Assembly: GCF_005796225.1 (NCBI RefSeq)
Contig: NZ_VAHO01000002.1
Coordinates: 62,001-126,000, forward strand
Origin: Pseudarthrobacter sp. NamE5
GTDB taxonomy: Bacteria; Actinomycetota; Actinomycetes; Actinomycetales; Micrococcaceae
DNA: 64,000 bases
Reading direction: 5' to 3'
Positions 10,641 to 19,675 of this stretch are shown here, piece after piece (positions within the stretch are counted from its first letter, which is position 1; each line of letters begins with the position of its first letter). The notes below the pieces were generated by a model, which saw only the letters and a program-made list of their open reading frames with translations, did no database searches and had not been told where the DNA came from. Made by a program: the position numbers and the translations under genes.

Positions 10641-11999
10641 TCACAGCCAGGCAGTCCGGCGCAGCGGCGGCTGTTCGCCTCCGGGCCGTTGGACCAGGAC
10701 CTGGTTGACGCCGGTGAGACCGTGTTCAAAGCCCAGGGCGCTGGAGGCCATGTACAGCCGCCATACCCTTGCCCGCCCCTGGCTGGTCAGCTGGGCGGCC
10801 TGGTCCCAGTTGTCCTCCAGCCTGCTGACCCAGGCACGCAGGGTCAGCGCGTAGTGTTGCCGCAGCGCCTCCACGTCAAGGATTTCAAACCCGGCAGCTT
10901 CCAGGGCCGACACGGTCTCGCCGAGACTGATCATCTCCCCGTCCGGAAAGACATAGCGGGGAATGAAGGAATCCGGATCAGGCCTGGTGGGGCCGGCATT
11001 CCAGGAGACCGCGTGGTTCAGCAGCCGTCCGCCCGGCTTTAGCAGGCTGAACAGTGCGCTGGCGTACCCGGGGGTTTGCTCCCGCCCCACGTGCTCTGAC
11101 ATGCCGATGGAGCTGATGGCATCGAAGGGCCCGTCGAGGACGTCCCGGTAATCCTGCACGCGGATATCCACCCGTTCTGTCAGCCCTGCATTTGCCGCCC
11201 GCTTTCGGGCCAGGATCGCCTGCTCCGTGGAAAGTGTCACTCCCACGACGGTTGCACCGTACTTCCCGGCCGCGTGCAGGGCGAAACTGCCCCAGCCGCA
11301 GCCTACGTCCAGGACCCGCATCCCCGGCCGAAGGCCCAGCTTGCGGCACACGAGGTCGAGCTTTGCCTCCTGGGCAGCGTCCAGGCCAGCGGCGAGGGGG
11401 CGGCTGCCGTCGGTGCGTTCACTGCCGTAGCCGGCTTCCGGCCATACCGCGCAGGAGTAGACCATCGATGGCCCCAGCACCAGGGCGTAGAAGTCATTGC
11501 CCACATCGTAATGATGGGAGATGGCCGCCGCGTCACGGCGGCGCGAGTGCAGCCGTCCCTTGCGGACGACCCTGGCCTCCTCCGGCGGAGGTGCGGGATT
11601 GGGGCCAAGGGCTCCCAGCCGGACGGCGGTGCGCAGCAGTGTCCAGATTTCGGCGGCCGTCAACGGTCGGAAGGGGCCCGGCTCGGCGAACTTGCCGGCG
11701 GAGCTCAAGGCACTGAACGCAGCGAAGATGTTCCCCGGAGAGTCGATGTCCCCGGCGACGTAGGCCCGGCTCAAGCCCAGTTGGCCCGGAGACCACAGGA
11801 TCCGGCGCAGCGCGCGCCGGGACCGGAACTCCAGGACGGGAGCCCCCTCCGGCCCTGCCTCCGAACCATCCCACGCCCGCAGGCGCAGTGGTATCTCCGG
11901 GGTGTCCAGGACAACGGCCAACGCCTTGGCCAACCGCGCTGCGTTCCCTGTGCCTGTACCTGTGCTCTTGCCTCTGCCTATGGCCTTGCCTGCCGTCAT
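10641..11999 (-). CDS. cfa: Cyclopropane-fatty-acyl-phospholipid synthase family methyltransferase
   Basis: The 452-residue SAM-dependent enzyme of the CFA synthase family adds a methylene or methyl group to unsaturated membrane acyl chains. Seen are the SAM-binding loop VLDVGCGWGSFALHAA, YDVGNDFYALVLGPSMVYS (substrate-side motif), ISSIGMSEHVG and RHYALTLRAWVSRLEDNW (C-terminal motif, here QHYALTLRAW). ATG 11999 is chosen because GGGAGGAG lies just upstream; the open frame runs further but without a site. It diverges from the flavoprotein gene with only 66 bp between. Confidence 0.93.
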   Translation of the reverse strand: MTAGKAIGRGKSTGTGTGNAARLAKALAVVLDTPEIPLRLRAWDGSEAGPEGAPVLEFRSRRALRRILWSPGQLGLSRAYVAGDIDSPGNIFAAFSALSSAGKFAEPGPFRPLTAAEIWTLLRTAVRLGALGPNPAPPPEEARVVRKGRLHSRRRDAAAISHHYDVGNDFYALVLGPSMVYSCAVWPEAGYGSERTDGSRPLAAGLDAAQEAKLDLVCRKLGLRPGMRVLDVGCGWGSFALHAAGKYGATVVGVTLSTEQAILARKRAANAGLTERVDIRVQDYRDVLDGPFDAISSIGMSEHVGREQTPGYASALFSLLKPGGRLLNHAVSWNAGPTRPDPDSFIPRYVFPDGEMISLGETVSALEAAGFEILDVEALRQHYALTLRAWVSRLEDNWDQAAQLTSQGRARVWRLYMASSALGFEHGLTGVNQVLVQRPGGEQPPLRRTAWL

Positions 12000-12065
12000 G
12001 ATGCTCCTCCCGTCGCCATGGGCCAAGACTAAGGCCGGAACCCCCGGCACGACTATCATGGTGGA

Positions 12066-13148
12066 GTGAATCCTGCCCGAACCGACGTCGTGGTCATCGG
12101 CGCCGGTCAGGCCGGGCTTTCCGCTGCCTACCACCTCCAGCGCCGGGGCCTGGACTACGTGGTGCTCGACGCCGAGGACGGTCCCGGAGGTGCGTGGCGC
12201 CACCGCTGGAAGAGCCTGCGCATGGAGACAGTCAATGGCATCAGCGACCTGCCGGGCATCGCCAAGCCTGCAGTGGATCCCCGGGAGCCCAGCTCGGAAT
12301 TCCTGACCCGGTATTTTGGCGGCTATGAAGAGGAACTGGGCCTGGCCGTCCAGCGCCCGGTAAAGGTGACGTCCGTCAGCCGCGAGGACGGGGACCCTGG
12401 CGGCAGGCTGCTGGTCAGTACGTCGCGCGGGGATTGGACAGCCCGGGCTGTCATCAACGCCACTGGAACGTGGACCCGCCCCTTCTGGCCAATCTATCCC
12501 GGCCAGTCAACGTTCCGCGGGCGGCAGCTGCATGTGGCGGACTACGTTTCGGCAGATGAGTTCACAGGCCGGCACGTGATAGTGGTGGGCGGCGGCATCT
12601 CCGCCGTAGGCCTCCTCGATGAGATCTCGCGCGTCACGACCATAAGCTGGTTCACCCGCCGGGAACCGGTGTGGCGTGAGGAGGAGTTCGACGCGAAGGC
12701 AGGACACGACGCCGTGGCCCTGGTGGAGGAACGGGTCCGCCGGGGACTGCCGCCGCAGAGCGTGGTTTCGGTGACCGGGCTGATCTGGACGCCGACGCTC
12801 AGGTCCGCCGCTGCCAGGGGTGTACTCGACCGCAAGCCGATGTTCACGTCCATAGAGCCCCATGGCGTCCGGCTGGCCGATGGCGGCTTCCTGCCGGCGG
12901 ATGTCATCCTCTGGGCCACCGGATTCCGCCCGGAGCTCGAACACCTCGCACCTTTGCACCTGCGGGGACCTGGTGGCGGCATAGTCATGGACGGAACACA
13001 GGTGGCCCAGGAACCTCGCGTCCATCTCGTGGGGTACGGCCCGTCGTCGTCCACCATCGGCGCCAACCGGGCAGGACGCGCGGCGGTGTCTGCCATCCTG
13101 AAACTGCCAGGGATCAGTGCGGCAGCGGTACCGGCAACCTGGGGCTGA
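12066..13148 (+). CDS. FAD/NAD(P)-binding flavoprotein (monooxygenase-like)
   Basis: The 360-residue single-chain flavoprotein has an N-terminal FAD-binding VVVIGAGQAGLSAAYHL, then GGAWRHRWKSLRMET, and a second dinucleotide fold VIVVGGGISAVGLLDEI near residue 170. ATGFRPEL near residue 280 is the late conserved motif of flavin monooxygenases. The family oxidises N- or S-containing or carbonyl substrates; the substrate cannot be read from sequence. Start GTG 12066. It diverges from cfa. Confidence 0.88.
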   Translation: MNPARTDVVVIGAGQAGLSAAYHLQRRGLDYVVLDAEDGPGGAWRHRWKSLRMETVNGISDLPGIAKPAVDPREPSSEFLTRYFGGYEEELGLAVQRPVKVTSVSREDGDPGGRLLVSTSRGDWTARAVINATGTWTRPFWPIYPGQSTFRGRQLHVADYVSADEFTGRHVIVVGGGISAVGLLDEISRVTTISWFTRREPVWREEEFDAKAGHDAVALVEERVRRGLPPQSVVSVTGLIWTPTLRSAAARGVLDRKPMFTSIEPHGVRLADGGFLPADVILWATGFRPELEHLAPLHLRGPGGGIVMDGTQVAQEPRVHLVGYGPSSSTIGANRAGRAAVSAILKLPGISAAAVPATWG

Positions 13149-13174
13149 GCAACGACCGGCGCGACAGCCGCGGG

Positions 13175-14416
13175 ATGCGGCAGCGGCACAATCACAAGCA
13201 GAAAAGAAAGCGGCAGGAACAGTTGGCATCAGACACTCTTGAGCACGTCTTCGGCGCCCTCAGGCGGCGGCCCGACGTCGAGGCCCCCAACCTGCAGGCA
13301 TGGGACGCTACGGACCGCCTCCTGCTGGAAACAGCTGCGCGACTCGTGGGCAGCGGGAGCACAGTGGCCGTCGTCGGGGACCGCTACGGCGCCCTGACCC
13401 TCGGCACCCTTTTCACGCTCAACCCCGGCGCGGTGCGTGTGCACCAGGACCTCATAACCGGTGAACGCGCGCTCCGGCTCAACGCGGCCGCGCTGCGGCA
13501 GCCCGGCGTCATGCCTGGCACCACAGCAGGCACGGCGGGCAGCGGGACGGGTGCGGAACCGGGCTTCACGCAGCTGCCGTTCGGGCCGGAGCTCCTGGCC
13601 GGCGCGCAGACGGTGCTCTTGCAGCTGCCCAAGACCCTGGCGGAACTGGACGAGATCGCCGCCGCGGTGGCCAGGCACGCGGCACCTGACGTAAAACTCC
13701 TGGCCGGGGGCCGGGTAAAGCATATGTCCCTTGGCATGAACGCCGTCCTGGGGCGGCACTTCAACTCCGTCCAGCCGCAGCTCGCCAGGCAGAAATCCCG
13801 CGTGATCCTGGCCAGCGAAGCGCAGGGGGACAGCAGTCCGGAACAGTACCCGGTGATGGAGTACGTTGCTGAGCTGGACCTGAACGTGGCCGCGCACGGA
13901 GCCGTCTTTGCAGGAACCAGGCTGGACATCGGCACCCGGTTCCTGCTGACGTTCCTTCCGGAGATGAAGGAAGCCCGGCACGCCGTGGACCTAGGCTGCG
14001 GCACCGGGATCCTCGCCGCCATGTATGCACGCCGGCACCCCGCCTCGGCGGTGACCGCCACCGACCAGTCGGCAGCGGCAGTGGCCTCGGCGCAGGCGAC
14101 GGCACGTGCCAACGGACTGGAGGAACAGATCGGGGTTCTCCAGGACGACGCCCTGGGTACCATGGCGGACGGCAGCGTGGACCTGGTCCTGCTCAACCCG
14201 CCATTCCACGTGGGAGCCGGCGTGCACGCGGGGGCAGGCCTGAAAATGATCGAAGCGGCAGGCCGGGTGCTGGCGCCGCAGGGCGAGCTGTGGACGGTAT
14301 TCAACAGGCACCTGCCCTACATGCCGGCGCTGGAACGGCACGTGGGACCCACCTCTGTGAAGGGACGGAACCCCAAGTTCACGGTGACCCTTAGCACCCG
14401 CCTCAGCCCCGGGTGA
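13175..14416 (+). CDS. RsmC/RlmG-type class I methyltransferase (rRNA guanine-N2 family)
   Basis: About 413 residues. The C-terminal half carries the SAM motif AVDLGCGTGILAAMYA and the NPPFH catalytic motif (LVLLNPPFHVGAG) of N2-guanine rRNA methyltransferases. The N-terminal half (from DVEAPNLQAWDATDRLLLE) is the degenerate MTase-like domain usual in RsmC and RlmG. RsmC and RlmG differ in rRNA target, and the sequence alone does not separate them. ATG 13175 gives a basic extension RQRHNHKQKRKRQ; TTG 13223, with CAGGA upstream, is an alternative start. Confidence 0.88.
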   Translation: MRQRHNHKQKRKRQEQLASDTLEHVFGALRRRPDVEAPNLQAWDATDRLLLETAARLVGSGSTVAVVGDRYGALTLGTLFTLNPGAVRVHQDLITGERALRLNAAALRQPGVMPGTTAGTAGSGTGAEPGFTQLPFGPELLAGAQTVLLQLPKTLAELDEIAAAVARHAAPDVKLLAGGRVKHMSLGMNAVLGRHFNSVQPQLARQKSRVILASEAQGDSSPEQYPVMEYVAELDLNVAAHGAVFAGTRLDIGTRFLLTFLPEMKEARHAVDLGCGTGILAAMYARRHPASAVTATDQSAAAVASAQATARANGLEEQIGVLQDDALGTMADGSVDLVLLNPPFHVGAGVHAGAGLKMIEAAGRVLAPQGELWTVFNRHLPYMPALERHVGPTSVKGRNPKFTVTLSTRLSPG

Positions 14417-14585
14417 ATCGGCGTAAGACCGCTGTGGGCAGGCTCCTGCCCCTGCTGCATGGAGCGGAAGGAGTGGCGCCAGTCCTGCGCCGCGCCGTCT
14501 TTCCGGCGTATGGGTATGGGCCCCCGCGTAACGTACGATTCAAGCATCACCATAAGTAGCTGGGGGACGACGTTTAGGGGACGCT

Positions 14586-15839
14586 GTGACTGAGATCCGC
14601 CAATCCTCACCGAGGCGCGGAACCAACCTGCCCCGGATGGGCGACTTCAACCTCACGGTGATCCTGGACGCCATCCGCAGGTCCTCCGGGGGATTAAGCC
14701 GGGTGGAACTCGCCCAGATCGTGGGCCTGTCGCCGCAGACGATCTCCAACATCTCCCGCCGCCTCCTGGACCAGAACCTCATTGTGGAAGCCGGCAAGGA
14801 AGGCAGCGGCCCCGGTAAACCCCGCACCATCCTGCGGCTCAATCCCGGCGGCGTCTTCGCCCTCGGCGTCCACCTCGACCCCGCCGTCACCACCTTTGTA
14901 GTCCTTGACCTGGTGGGGGCAGTGGTACGGCACTCCCGGATCAAGACCCCCGGCGGCAATGACCCCTCGGCCGTCATCGCCACCATTGCCGACGAAATTG
15001 CCCAGCTCGTGGCGGACTCGGGCGTGGACCACACCAGGATTTCGGGCCTGGGCCTCGCCGCGCCCGGCCCCATCGACCTGGACAACGGCACTGTGGTGGA
15101 CCCGCCGCTGCTTCCTGGCTGGGACCGGGTGGAACTGCGCACCGCCCTTTCCGAGGCCACCGGATATTCGGTGCTGATGGACAAGGACGTCACCAGTGCA
15201 GCCGTTGCCGAGACATGGGCAGGTGGTGCCAGCGGCTCCGGCAGTTTCATCTTCATGTACATGGGCACCGGCATCGGCTGCGGGATAGTGCTCAATGACG
15301 AGGTGGTCCGGGGCACCTCCGGGAACGCCGGCGAGATCGGTCACATTGTGGTGGACCCGGACGGGCCCCCATGCGACTGCGGCCTCCGCGGCTGCGTGAA
15401 AGCCACCTGCATCCCGCAGGTGCTGGTGGCGCAGGCGAAAGCTGCAGGCATCCTGGACGGCTCGCGTGGGGGCAACAGCGGCGCCGAAATACAGCAGAGT
15501 TTTTCGCGGCTGTGTGACCTCGCGGACGAGGGAAACGAGCAGGCGCTCGCCATCATCGACAAATCGGCGGTGCTCGTGGCGCGGGCAGCGTCCGTGGTGA
15601 CCAACACTTTGGACGTGGAGCGGGTGGTGTTCGGCGGGCCGTTCTGGAGCCGCCTTGCCGGGCGCTACCTGGAGAAAATCCCGGCGCTGCTGGATGCCCA
15701 CAGCGACACCCGCCTCATCCATCCCATCGACGTGGTGGGCACGGGGGTGGGGGATGACGTTGGCGCCATCGGGGCTGCCTCCCTGGTGCTGGAGCACACG
15801 CTGGCCCCACGCGCCCAGCGGCTGCTTTTGGAGAGCTGA
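14586..15839 (+). CDS. ROK-family transcriptional regulator (NagC/XylR type)
   Basis: 417 residues. An N-terminal winged helix-turn-helix (SRVELAQIVGLSPQTISNIS, about 39-58) precedes a ROK sugar-kinase-like domain. That domain has MGTGIGCGIVLNDEVVRG, GNAGEIGHIVV and the zinc-binding CDCGLRGCVKATC, a cysteine motif typical of ROK proteins. Such regulators sense sugars and repress carbohydrate genes. The ABC sugar importer begins 120 bp downstream on the same strand, so control of that operon is the simplest reading. GTG start with GGGGAC upstream. Confidence 0.92.
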   Translation: MTEIRQSSPRRGTNLPRMGDFNLTVILDAIRRSSGGLSRVELAQIVGLSPQTISNISRRLLDQNLIVEAGKEGSGPGKPRTILRLNPGGVFALGVHLDPAVTTFVVLDLVGAVVRHSRIKTPGGNDPSAVIATIADEIAQLVADSGVDHTRISGLGLAAPGPIDLDNGTVVDPPLLPGWDRVELRTALSEATGYSVLMDKDVTSAAVAETWAGGASGSGSFIFMYMGTGIGCGIVLNDEVVRGTSGNAGEIGHIVVDPDGPPCDCGLRGCVKATCIPQVLVAQAKAAGILDGSRGGNSGAEIQQSFSRLCDLADEGNEQALAIIDKSAVLVARAASVVTNTLDVERVVFGGPFWSRLAGRYLEKIPALLDAHSDTRLIHPIDVVGTGVGDDVGAIGAASLVLEHTLAPRAQRLLLES

Positions 15840-15959
15840 CCTGCTGATATGGTGTTTCCGGCTTGCCTGCCGCAGGCCGTCCATCTAGGCTTTGCGTATT
15901 GCCGCGGCTGGGGACCCGCTGACATAGGGGCGCCGCAGCCATTGACCGAATGGAGCACC

Positions 15960-17312
15960 ATGCGCTGCAGGGCCCTGAAGACCATGTCCCTGATAGCTGC
16001 GGCAGCGGTTGTCCTGACGGCGTGCAGCCCGGGCGACCCCGGGGACGCTGCAAAAACCCTGAAAGTGGCCTACCAGAAGACGGACTCCTTCACTGCCGTG
16101 GACACCATGCTCCAGGCGGCCAAGCAGGAATTCGAGGCGGCAAACCAGGGCGTCAGCGTAGAGCTGCAGCCCATCCAGGCCAACGATGATGACTACGGCA
16201 CCAAACTGGCCCTCGCCCTGCGCTCACCATCCACGGCGCCCGACGTTTTTTATGAGGACACCTTCAAGGTCCGCTCGGACGTGGACGCCGGTTACCTCCT
16301 GAAGCTGGACAGCCACCTTGAGGGCTGGGAGGACTGGGACAAATTCGACGACGGCGCCAAGGCGGCAGGGCGGGCGGACGACGGCGGCACCTACGCAGTG
16401 CCGCTGGGTACCGATACCCGGGCCATCTGGTACAACAAGAAAGTCTTCACGAACGCCGGGATCAGCGTCCCTTGGGAGCCGCGGAGCTGGCAGGACATCC
16501 TGGACACGGCGCGGAAAATCAAGGCCAATGACCCCGGGGTTGTGCCGTTCAACATGTATGCCGGCAAGGGCACCGGCGAGGGCACCGTCATGCAGGGCTT
16601 CTATGAGCTCTTGTATGGAACCGGCTCCGAGCTATACGACGAAGAGGCCGGGAAATGGGTGGTGGGCTCCGCCGGCTTCACCGACTCGCTGGCTTTCCTG
16701 AAGACACTCTATGACGAGCAGCTGGCGGTTTCTCCGGCTGAAGCCCTGGACGCCAACATTTGGAAAAAAGTGTTTGGCGAGTGGTTCCCGAATGCCAAAC
16801 TCGGAGCCACTGTGGAAGGTTCCTACGCGCCGTCGTTCTGGCAGGAAGGCGGGAGCTACGAATGGCCGGGCTACGAACAGGACATGGGCGTCGCCCCTTT
16901 CCCCACGCGTGACGGCCAGGATCCGGGGGCGGTGAGCATGTCTGGCGGCTGGACGCTGGCTGTCGGGGCGGGCACGAAGGACCCGGACCTCGCGTTCAAC
17001 TTCCTGACCACTGCATTGAACGAGAAGAATTCCCTGGCTTTCACCGTTGAGAGCTCACAGATCGCGGTCCGGCAGGACGTCGCGGCTGATCCCGGCTATC
17101 TGGATGGCAATCCCTTCGTCAAGGAAGTTTCAGAGCTCGTATCGGTAACGCGCTACCGTCCTGCAACGTCCGACTATCCCCGGATTTCTGCTGCCGTCCA
17201 GGAAGCCACCGAGGCTGTCATCACTGGCAGCCGGTCACCGGAAGAGGCAGCGGCGGATTATGATGTCGCGGTCACGGAGATCGTCGGCAGCGACAAGACC
17301 GTCCGGAAGTAA
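15960..17312 (+). CDS. Sugar ABC transporter substrate-binding lipoprotein
   Basis: The 450-residue family 1 extracellular solute-binding protein starts with a lipoprotein signal (ALKTMSLIAAAAVVLTAC, lipobox LTAC), so it is anchored outside the membrane. The mature chain shows KVAYQKTDSFTAVDTML and typical maltose-type SBP segments (DVFYEDTFKVRSDVDAGYL, TDTRAIWYNKKVF). ATG 15960 is used because it gives a proper signal peptide and has TGGAG upstream. The two permeases follow within 4 bp. No ATP-binding subunit lies in the cluster, which is normal for such importers that share an MsiK-type ATPase. Confidence 0.93.
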   Translation: MRCRALKTMSLIAAAAVVLTACSPGDPGDAAKTLKVAYQKTDSFTAVDTMLQAAKQEFEAANQGVSVELQPIQANDDDYGTKLALALRSPSTAPDVFYEDTFKVRSDVDAGYLLKLDSHLEGWEDWDKFDDGAKAAGRADDGGTYAVPLGTDTRAIWYNKKVFTNAGISVPWEPRSWQDILDTARKIKANDPGVVPFNMYAGKGTGEGTVMQGFYELLYGTGSELYDEEAGKWVVGSAGFTDSLAFLKTLYDEQLAVSPAEALDANIWKKVFGEWFPNAKLGATVEGSYAPSFWQEGGSYEWPGYEQDMGVAPFPTRDGQDPGAVSMSGGWTLAVGAGTKDPDLAFNFLTTALNEKNSLAFTVESSQIAVRQDVAADPGYLDGNPFVKEVSELVSVTRYRPATSDYPRISAAVQEATEAVITGSRSPEEAAADYDVAVTEIVGSDKTVRK

Positions 17313-17315
17313 CCC

Positions 17316-18197
17316 ATGCCTGTTCCCGCAGCGGCACGGCAACTGATTCGGTACCTGCCGGTCCTTCCCGCTGTCCTGCTCCTGCTCGTCTTCCTGGCCG
17401 GTCCGGTGTTCTGGGCCTTCAACGCCTCCTTCACCAATGCCGGCCTTACCGGCCGCAGCGCGCGCGACCCTTCGTGGGTAGGACTGGACAACTACCAGCG
17501 GCTGCTGGCCGATCCGGTGTTCCCGCTTTCCCTCCTGCTCACCGTAGTGTTTGTGGCAGGCTCTGCCGTGGTGGGCCAGAACCTGCTGGGGCTGGTCCTT
17601 GCCCTGCTGATGCGCCGGGCACGGCCGGTGGTGTCCTCCGTCGTTGGAACAACTGTGGTGGCTGCCTGGGTACTTCCGGAGATCGTTGCTGCCTTTGCCG
17701 CCTATGCCTATTTCAGCCGCGACGGCACCCTGAACCAGTTGCTGGGCGTCCTGGGACTCGGCGGGCAGGACTGGCTGTACGCCTTTCCCATGGTGGCCAT
17801 CATGCTTGCCAACGTGTGGAGGGGGACCGCGTTTTCCATGCTCGTGTACCGGGCGGCACTGCACGATGTCCCGGCCGAGGTAACGGAAGCGGCCCAGATG
17901 GACGGGGCACACGGCTGGCAGCGGCTTGCCTTCATTACCCTGCCCATGATCCGGGGGAGCATCACCACCAACCTGATGCTGGTTACGCTGCAGACCCTTG
18001 CCGTGTTTACCCTCGTGTGGGTCATGACCGCCGGCGGACCCGCCAACGCCAGCACCACGCTGCCGGTACTCGCCTACCTTGAGGCGTTCAAGTTCGGGGA
18101 CATCGGCTATGGGACGGCTGTGGCGTCGGTGCTCATCCTTATCGGCGCCGCCTTCGGACTGGTGTACGTCCGGCTGCTGAAGGATGCCAGGCCGTGA
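17316..18197 (+). CDS. Sugar ABC transporter permease (MalF/UgpA type)
   Basis: The 293-residue membrane protein has about six helices and the permease EAA loop (EVTEAAQMDGAHGWQRLAFI, where the coupling helix contacts the ATPase). The first helix follows a short N-terminal tail (LPVLPAVLLLLVFLAGPVFW). It starts 3 bp after the binding-protein stop and overlaps the next permease by 4 bp, so the three are one operon importing a carbohydrate. Substrate not determinable. Confidence 0.93.
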   Translation: MPVPAAARQLIRYLPVLPAVLLLLVFLAGPVFWAFNASFTNAGLTGRSARDPSWVGLDNYQRLLADPVFPLSLLLTVVFVAGSAVVGQNLLGLVLALLMRRARPVVSSVVGTTVVAAWVLPEIVAAFAAYAYFSRDGTLNQLLGVLGLGGQDWLYAFPMVAIMLANVWRGTAFSMLVYRAALHDVPAEVTEAAQMDGAHGWQRLAFITLPMIRGSITTNLMLVTLQTLAVFTLVWVMTAGGPANASTTLPVLAYLEAFKFGDIGYGTAVASVLILIGAAFGLVYVRLLKDARP

Positions 18198-19069
18198 CCG
18201 CCCCTGCGAGGACAGCCCGTCCGCTCCCTGCCGGCACGGCTGCAACAGCCCGGCCCGGCAGGAGGAGCACGCCGGCCGACGCGGTGCTGCTGCTGATCGG
18301 CGTCTCCTTCCTGATGCCCCTGCTGTGGCTCATCCTGGCTTCGCTGGACACAAGGGCAGGACATGAGCTCAAGTTCCCTGCCGCGCCCAGCCTGGGCAAC
18401 TTCGCCGCCATCGCATCTCCGGAACTGCTGCTCCGGCCGCTGTGGAACAGTGCGGTGCTCTCCTTGGGAACGGCTGCGGTGACCCTGGTGGCGGCAGTCC
18501 TTGCCGCCTATCCGCTGTCCCGGTACAGCTCCCGGTTCAACCGGCCGTTCATGTACACCATCCTCTTCGGCACCTGCCTGCCCATTACCGCCATCATGGT
18601 TCCGGTGTACGGGCTCTTCGTCCAGTTCGAGCTCCTTGATTCGATGCCGGCCACCATCCTGTTCATGGCTACCACCGCCCTGCCCATGGCCATCTGGATG
18701 ATACGGAACTTCATGGACGGCGTGCCGGTGTCGCTGGAAGAGGCGGCATGGGTGGACGGCGCGTCCAGGATGACGGCACTGCGCACCATTGTCCTGCCGC
18801 TGATGAAGCAGGGCCTGGGGGTTGTGTTCATCTTTGTGTTCATCCAGGCCTGGGGGAATTTCTTTGTCCCCTTCGTGCTGCTCCTGTCCGAGGCACGGCA
18901 GCCGGCAGCGGTGTCCATCTTCAGTTTCTTTGGACAGCATGGGGCAGTGGCGTACGGCCAGCTGGCCGCGTTCTCGATGGTGTATTCGCTGCCTGTGCTT
19001 GCCCTCTACGTCATCGTGGCCAGGGGTGGCGGCAGTTCCTTTGCCCTGTCCGGAGCGGTGCGCGGCTAG
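18194..19069 (+). CDS. Sugar ABC transporter permease (MalG/UgpE type)
   Basis: The 291-residue second permease of the importer has the EAA loop SLEEAAWVDGASRMTALRTI and six predicted helices. The GTG start at 18194 sits within GTGA, overlapping the first permease's stop, so translation is coupled. At its end the stop codon shares CTAG with the stop of the converging small gene. Confidence 0.93.
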   Translation: MTAPARTARPLPAGTAATARPGRRSTPADAVLLLIGVSFLMPLLWLILASLDTRAGHELKFPAAPSLGNFAAIASPELLLRPLWNSAVLSLGTAAVTLVAAVLAAYPLSRYSSRFNRPFMYTILFGTCLPITAIMVPVYGLFVQFELLDSMPATILFMATTALPMAIWMIRNFMDGVPVSLEEAAWVDGASRMTALRTIVLPLMKQGLGVVFIFVFIQAWGNFFVPFVLLLSEARQPAAVSIFSFFGQHGAVAYGQLAAFSMVYSLPVLALYVIVARGGGSSFALSGAVRG

Positions 19070-19269
19070 TCGATGTCCTCAACCACCACGCCGAAGGGGA
19101 TGCTGTCGTCCAGGTGGGCCTGGTGGCCGGTGGAGCCGGGGTTGTACACAACCCGGACTCCGTGGAGCTTGTCCGCGGCCGACTGCTGCAGGACAGGCTT
19201 CACGGTGCTGATGAACATCTCGCTTTTGCCGGCGAGAAACTCCTTGTAACTGGCTGGAAGCTCGCTCAT
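19066..19269 (-). CDS. Small conserved-looking protein, unknown function
   Basis: 67 residues from ATG 19269 (MSELPASYKEFLAGKSEMF), or 77 from ATG 19299; neither start has a strong ribosome binding site. The sequence PGSTGHQAHLDDSIPFGVVVEDID and the balanced composition suggest a real soluble protein. I do not recognise a domain. It converges on the permease and overlaps its end by 4 bp. Confidence 0.65.
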   Translation of the reverse strand: MSELPASYKEFLAGKSEMFISTVKPVLQQSAADKLHGVRVVYNPGSTGHQAHLDDSIPFGVVVEDID

Positions 19270-19423
19270 GGCAAAAGGATAGACCTCGCGCCCCTTCATG
19301 GGGAGGGGTGCCTATTGACTGGGGCAGGACACGGGGGGCTGATCGTAAAGGCAGCTCGGGCGAAGAATATTCTGCGCCACTCCAAGACAGCGCGTAAGAC
19401 TGCGTCTTAATTCGGGGACTGAC

Positions 19424-19475
19424 TTGAATGCTGCCACCGGCGCTCCTAGAGTCATATACAAGTTACCGCGGTAAC
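19424..19475 (+). promoter_or_regulatory. Possible metF promoter with perfect palindromic operator
   Basis: TTGAAT (19424-19429), a 17-bp spacer and TAGAGT (19447-19452) make a candidate promoter. Ten bases further is GTTACCGCGGTAAC (19462-19475), a perfect 14-bp palindrome placed where a repressor would block the start of transcription. The rest of 19300-19675 shows no supportable gene and no recognised riboswitch. The regulator is unknown; methionine control of metF-metE is a guess from position. Confidence 0.45.
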
Positions 19476-19675
19476 GTGTCAGCGATCCTCCGGTCTGGAG
19501 GGTGTGGGTGCCCCCATGTGGGCCTGACATTTGCTCACGGAGAACTTCGTTCCAGGCGTAACAGTCGCGGCTGCGTCCTGTGGAGTTTCCCTGTGTGTTC
19601 CCCAAACTCAAATTCATTGCCGGCAGCCCTCGCCTTCGACGGCCAGCCCACAATGGCCCAAAGCCAAGGACGCAA

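Noticed and set aside
19440..19675. A SAM or cobalamin riboswitch ahead of metF
   Set aside because: I could not find the conserved core elements of SAM-IV, SAM-II or cobalamin aptamers; a covariance-model search would be decisive.
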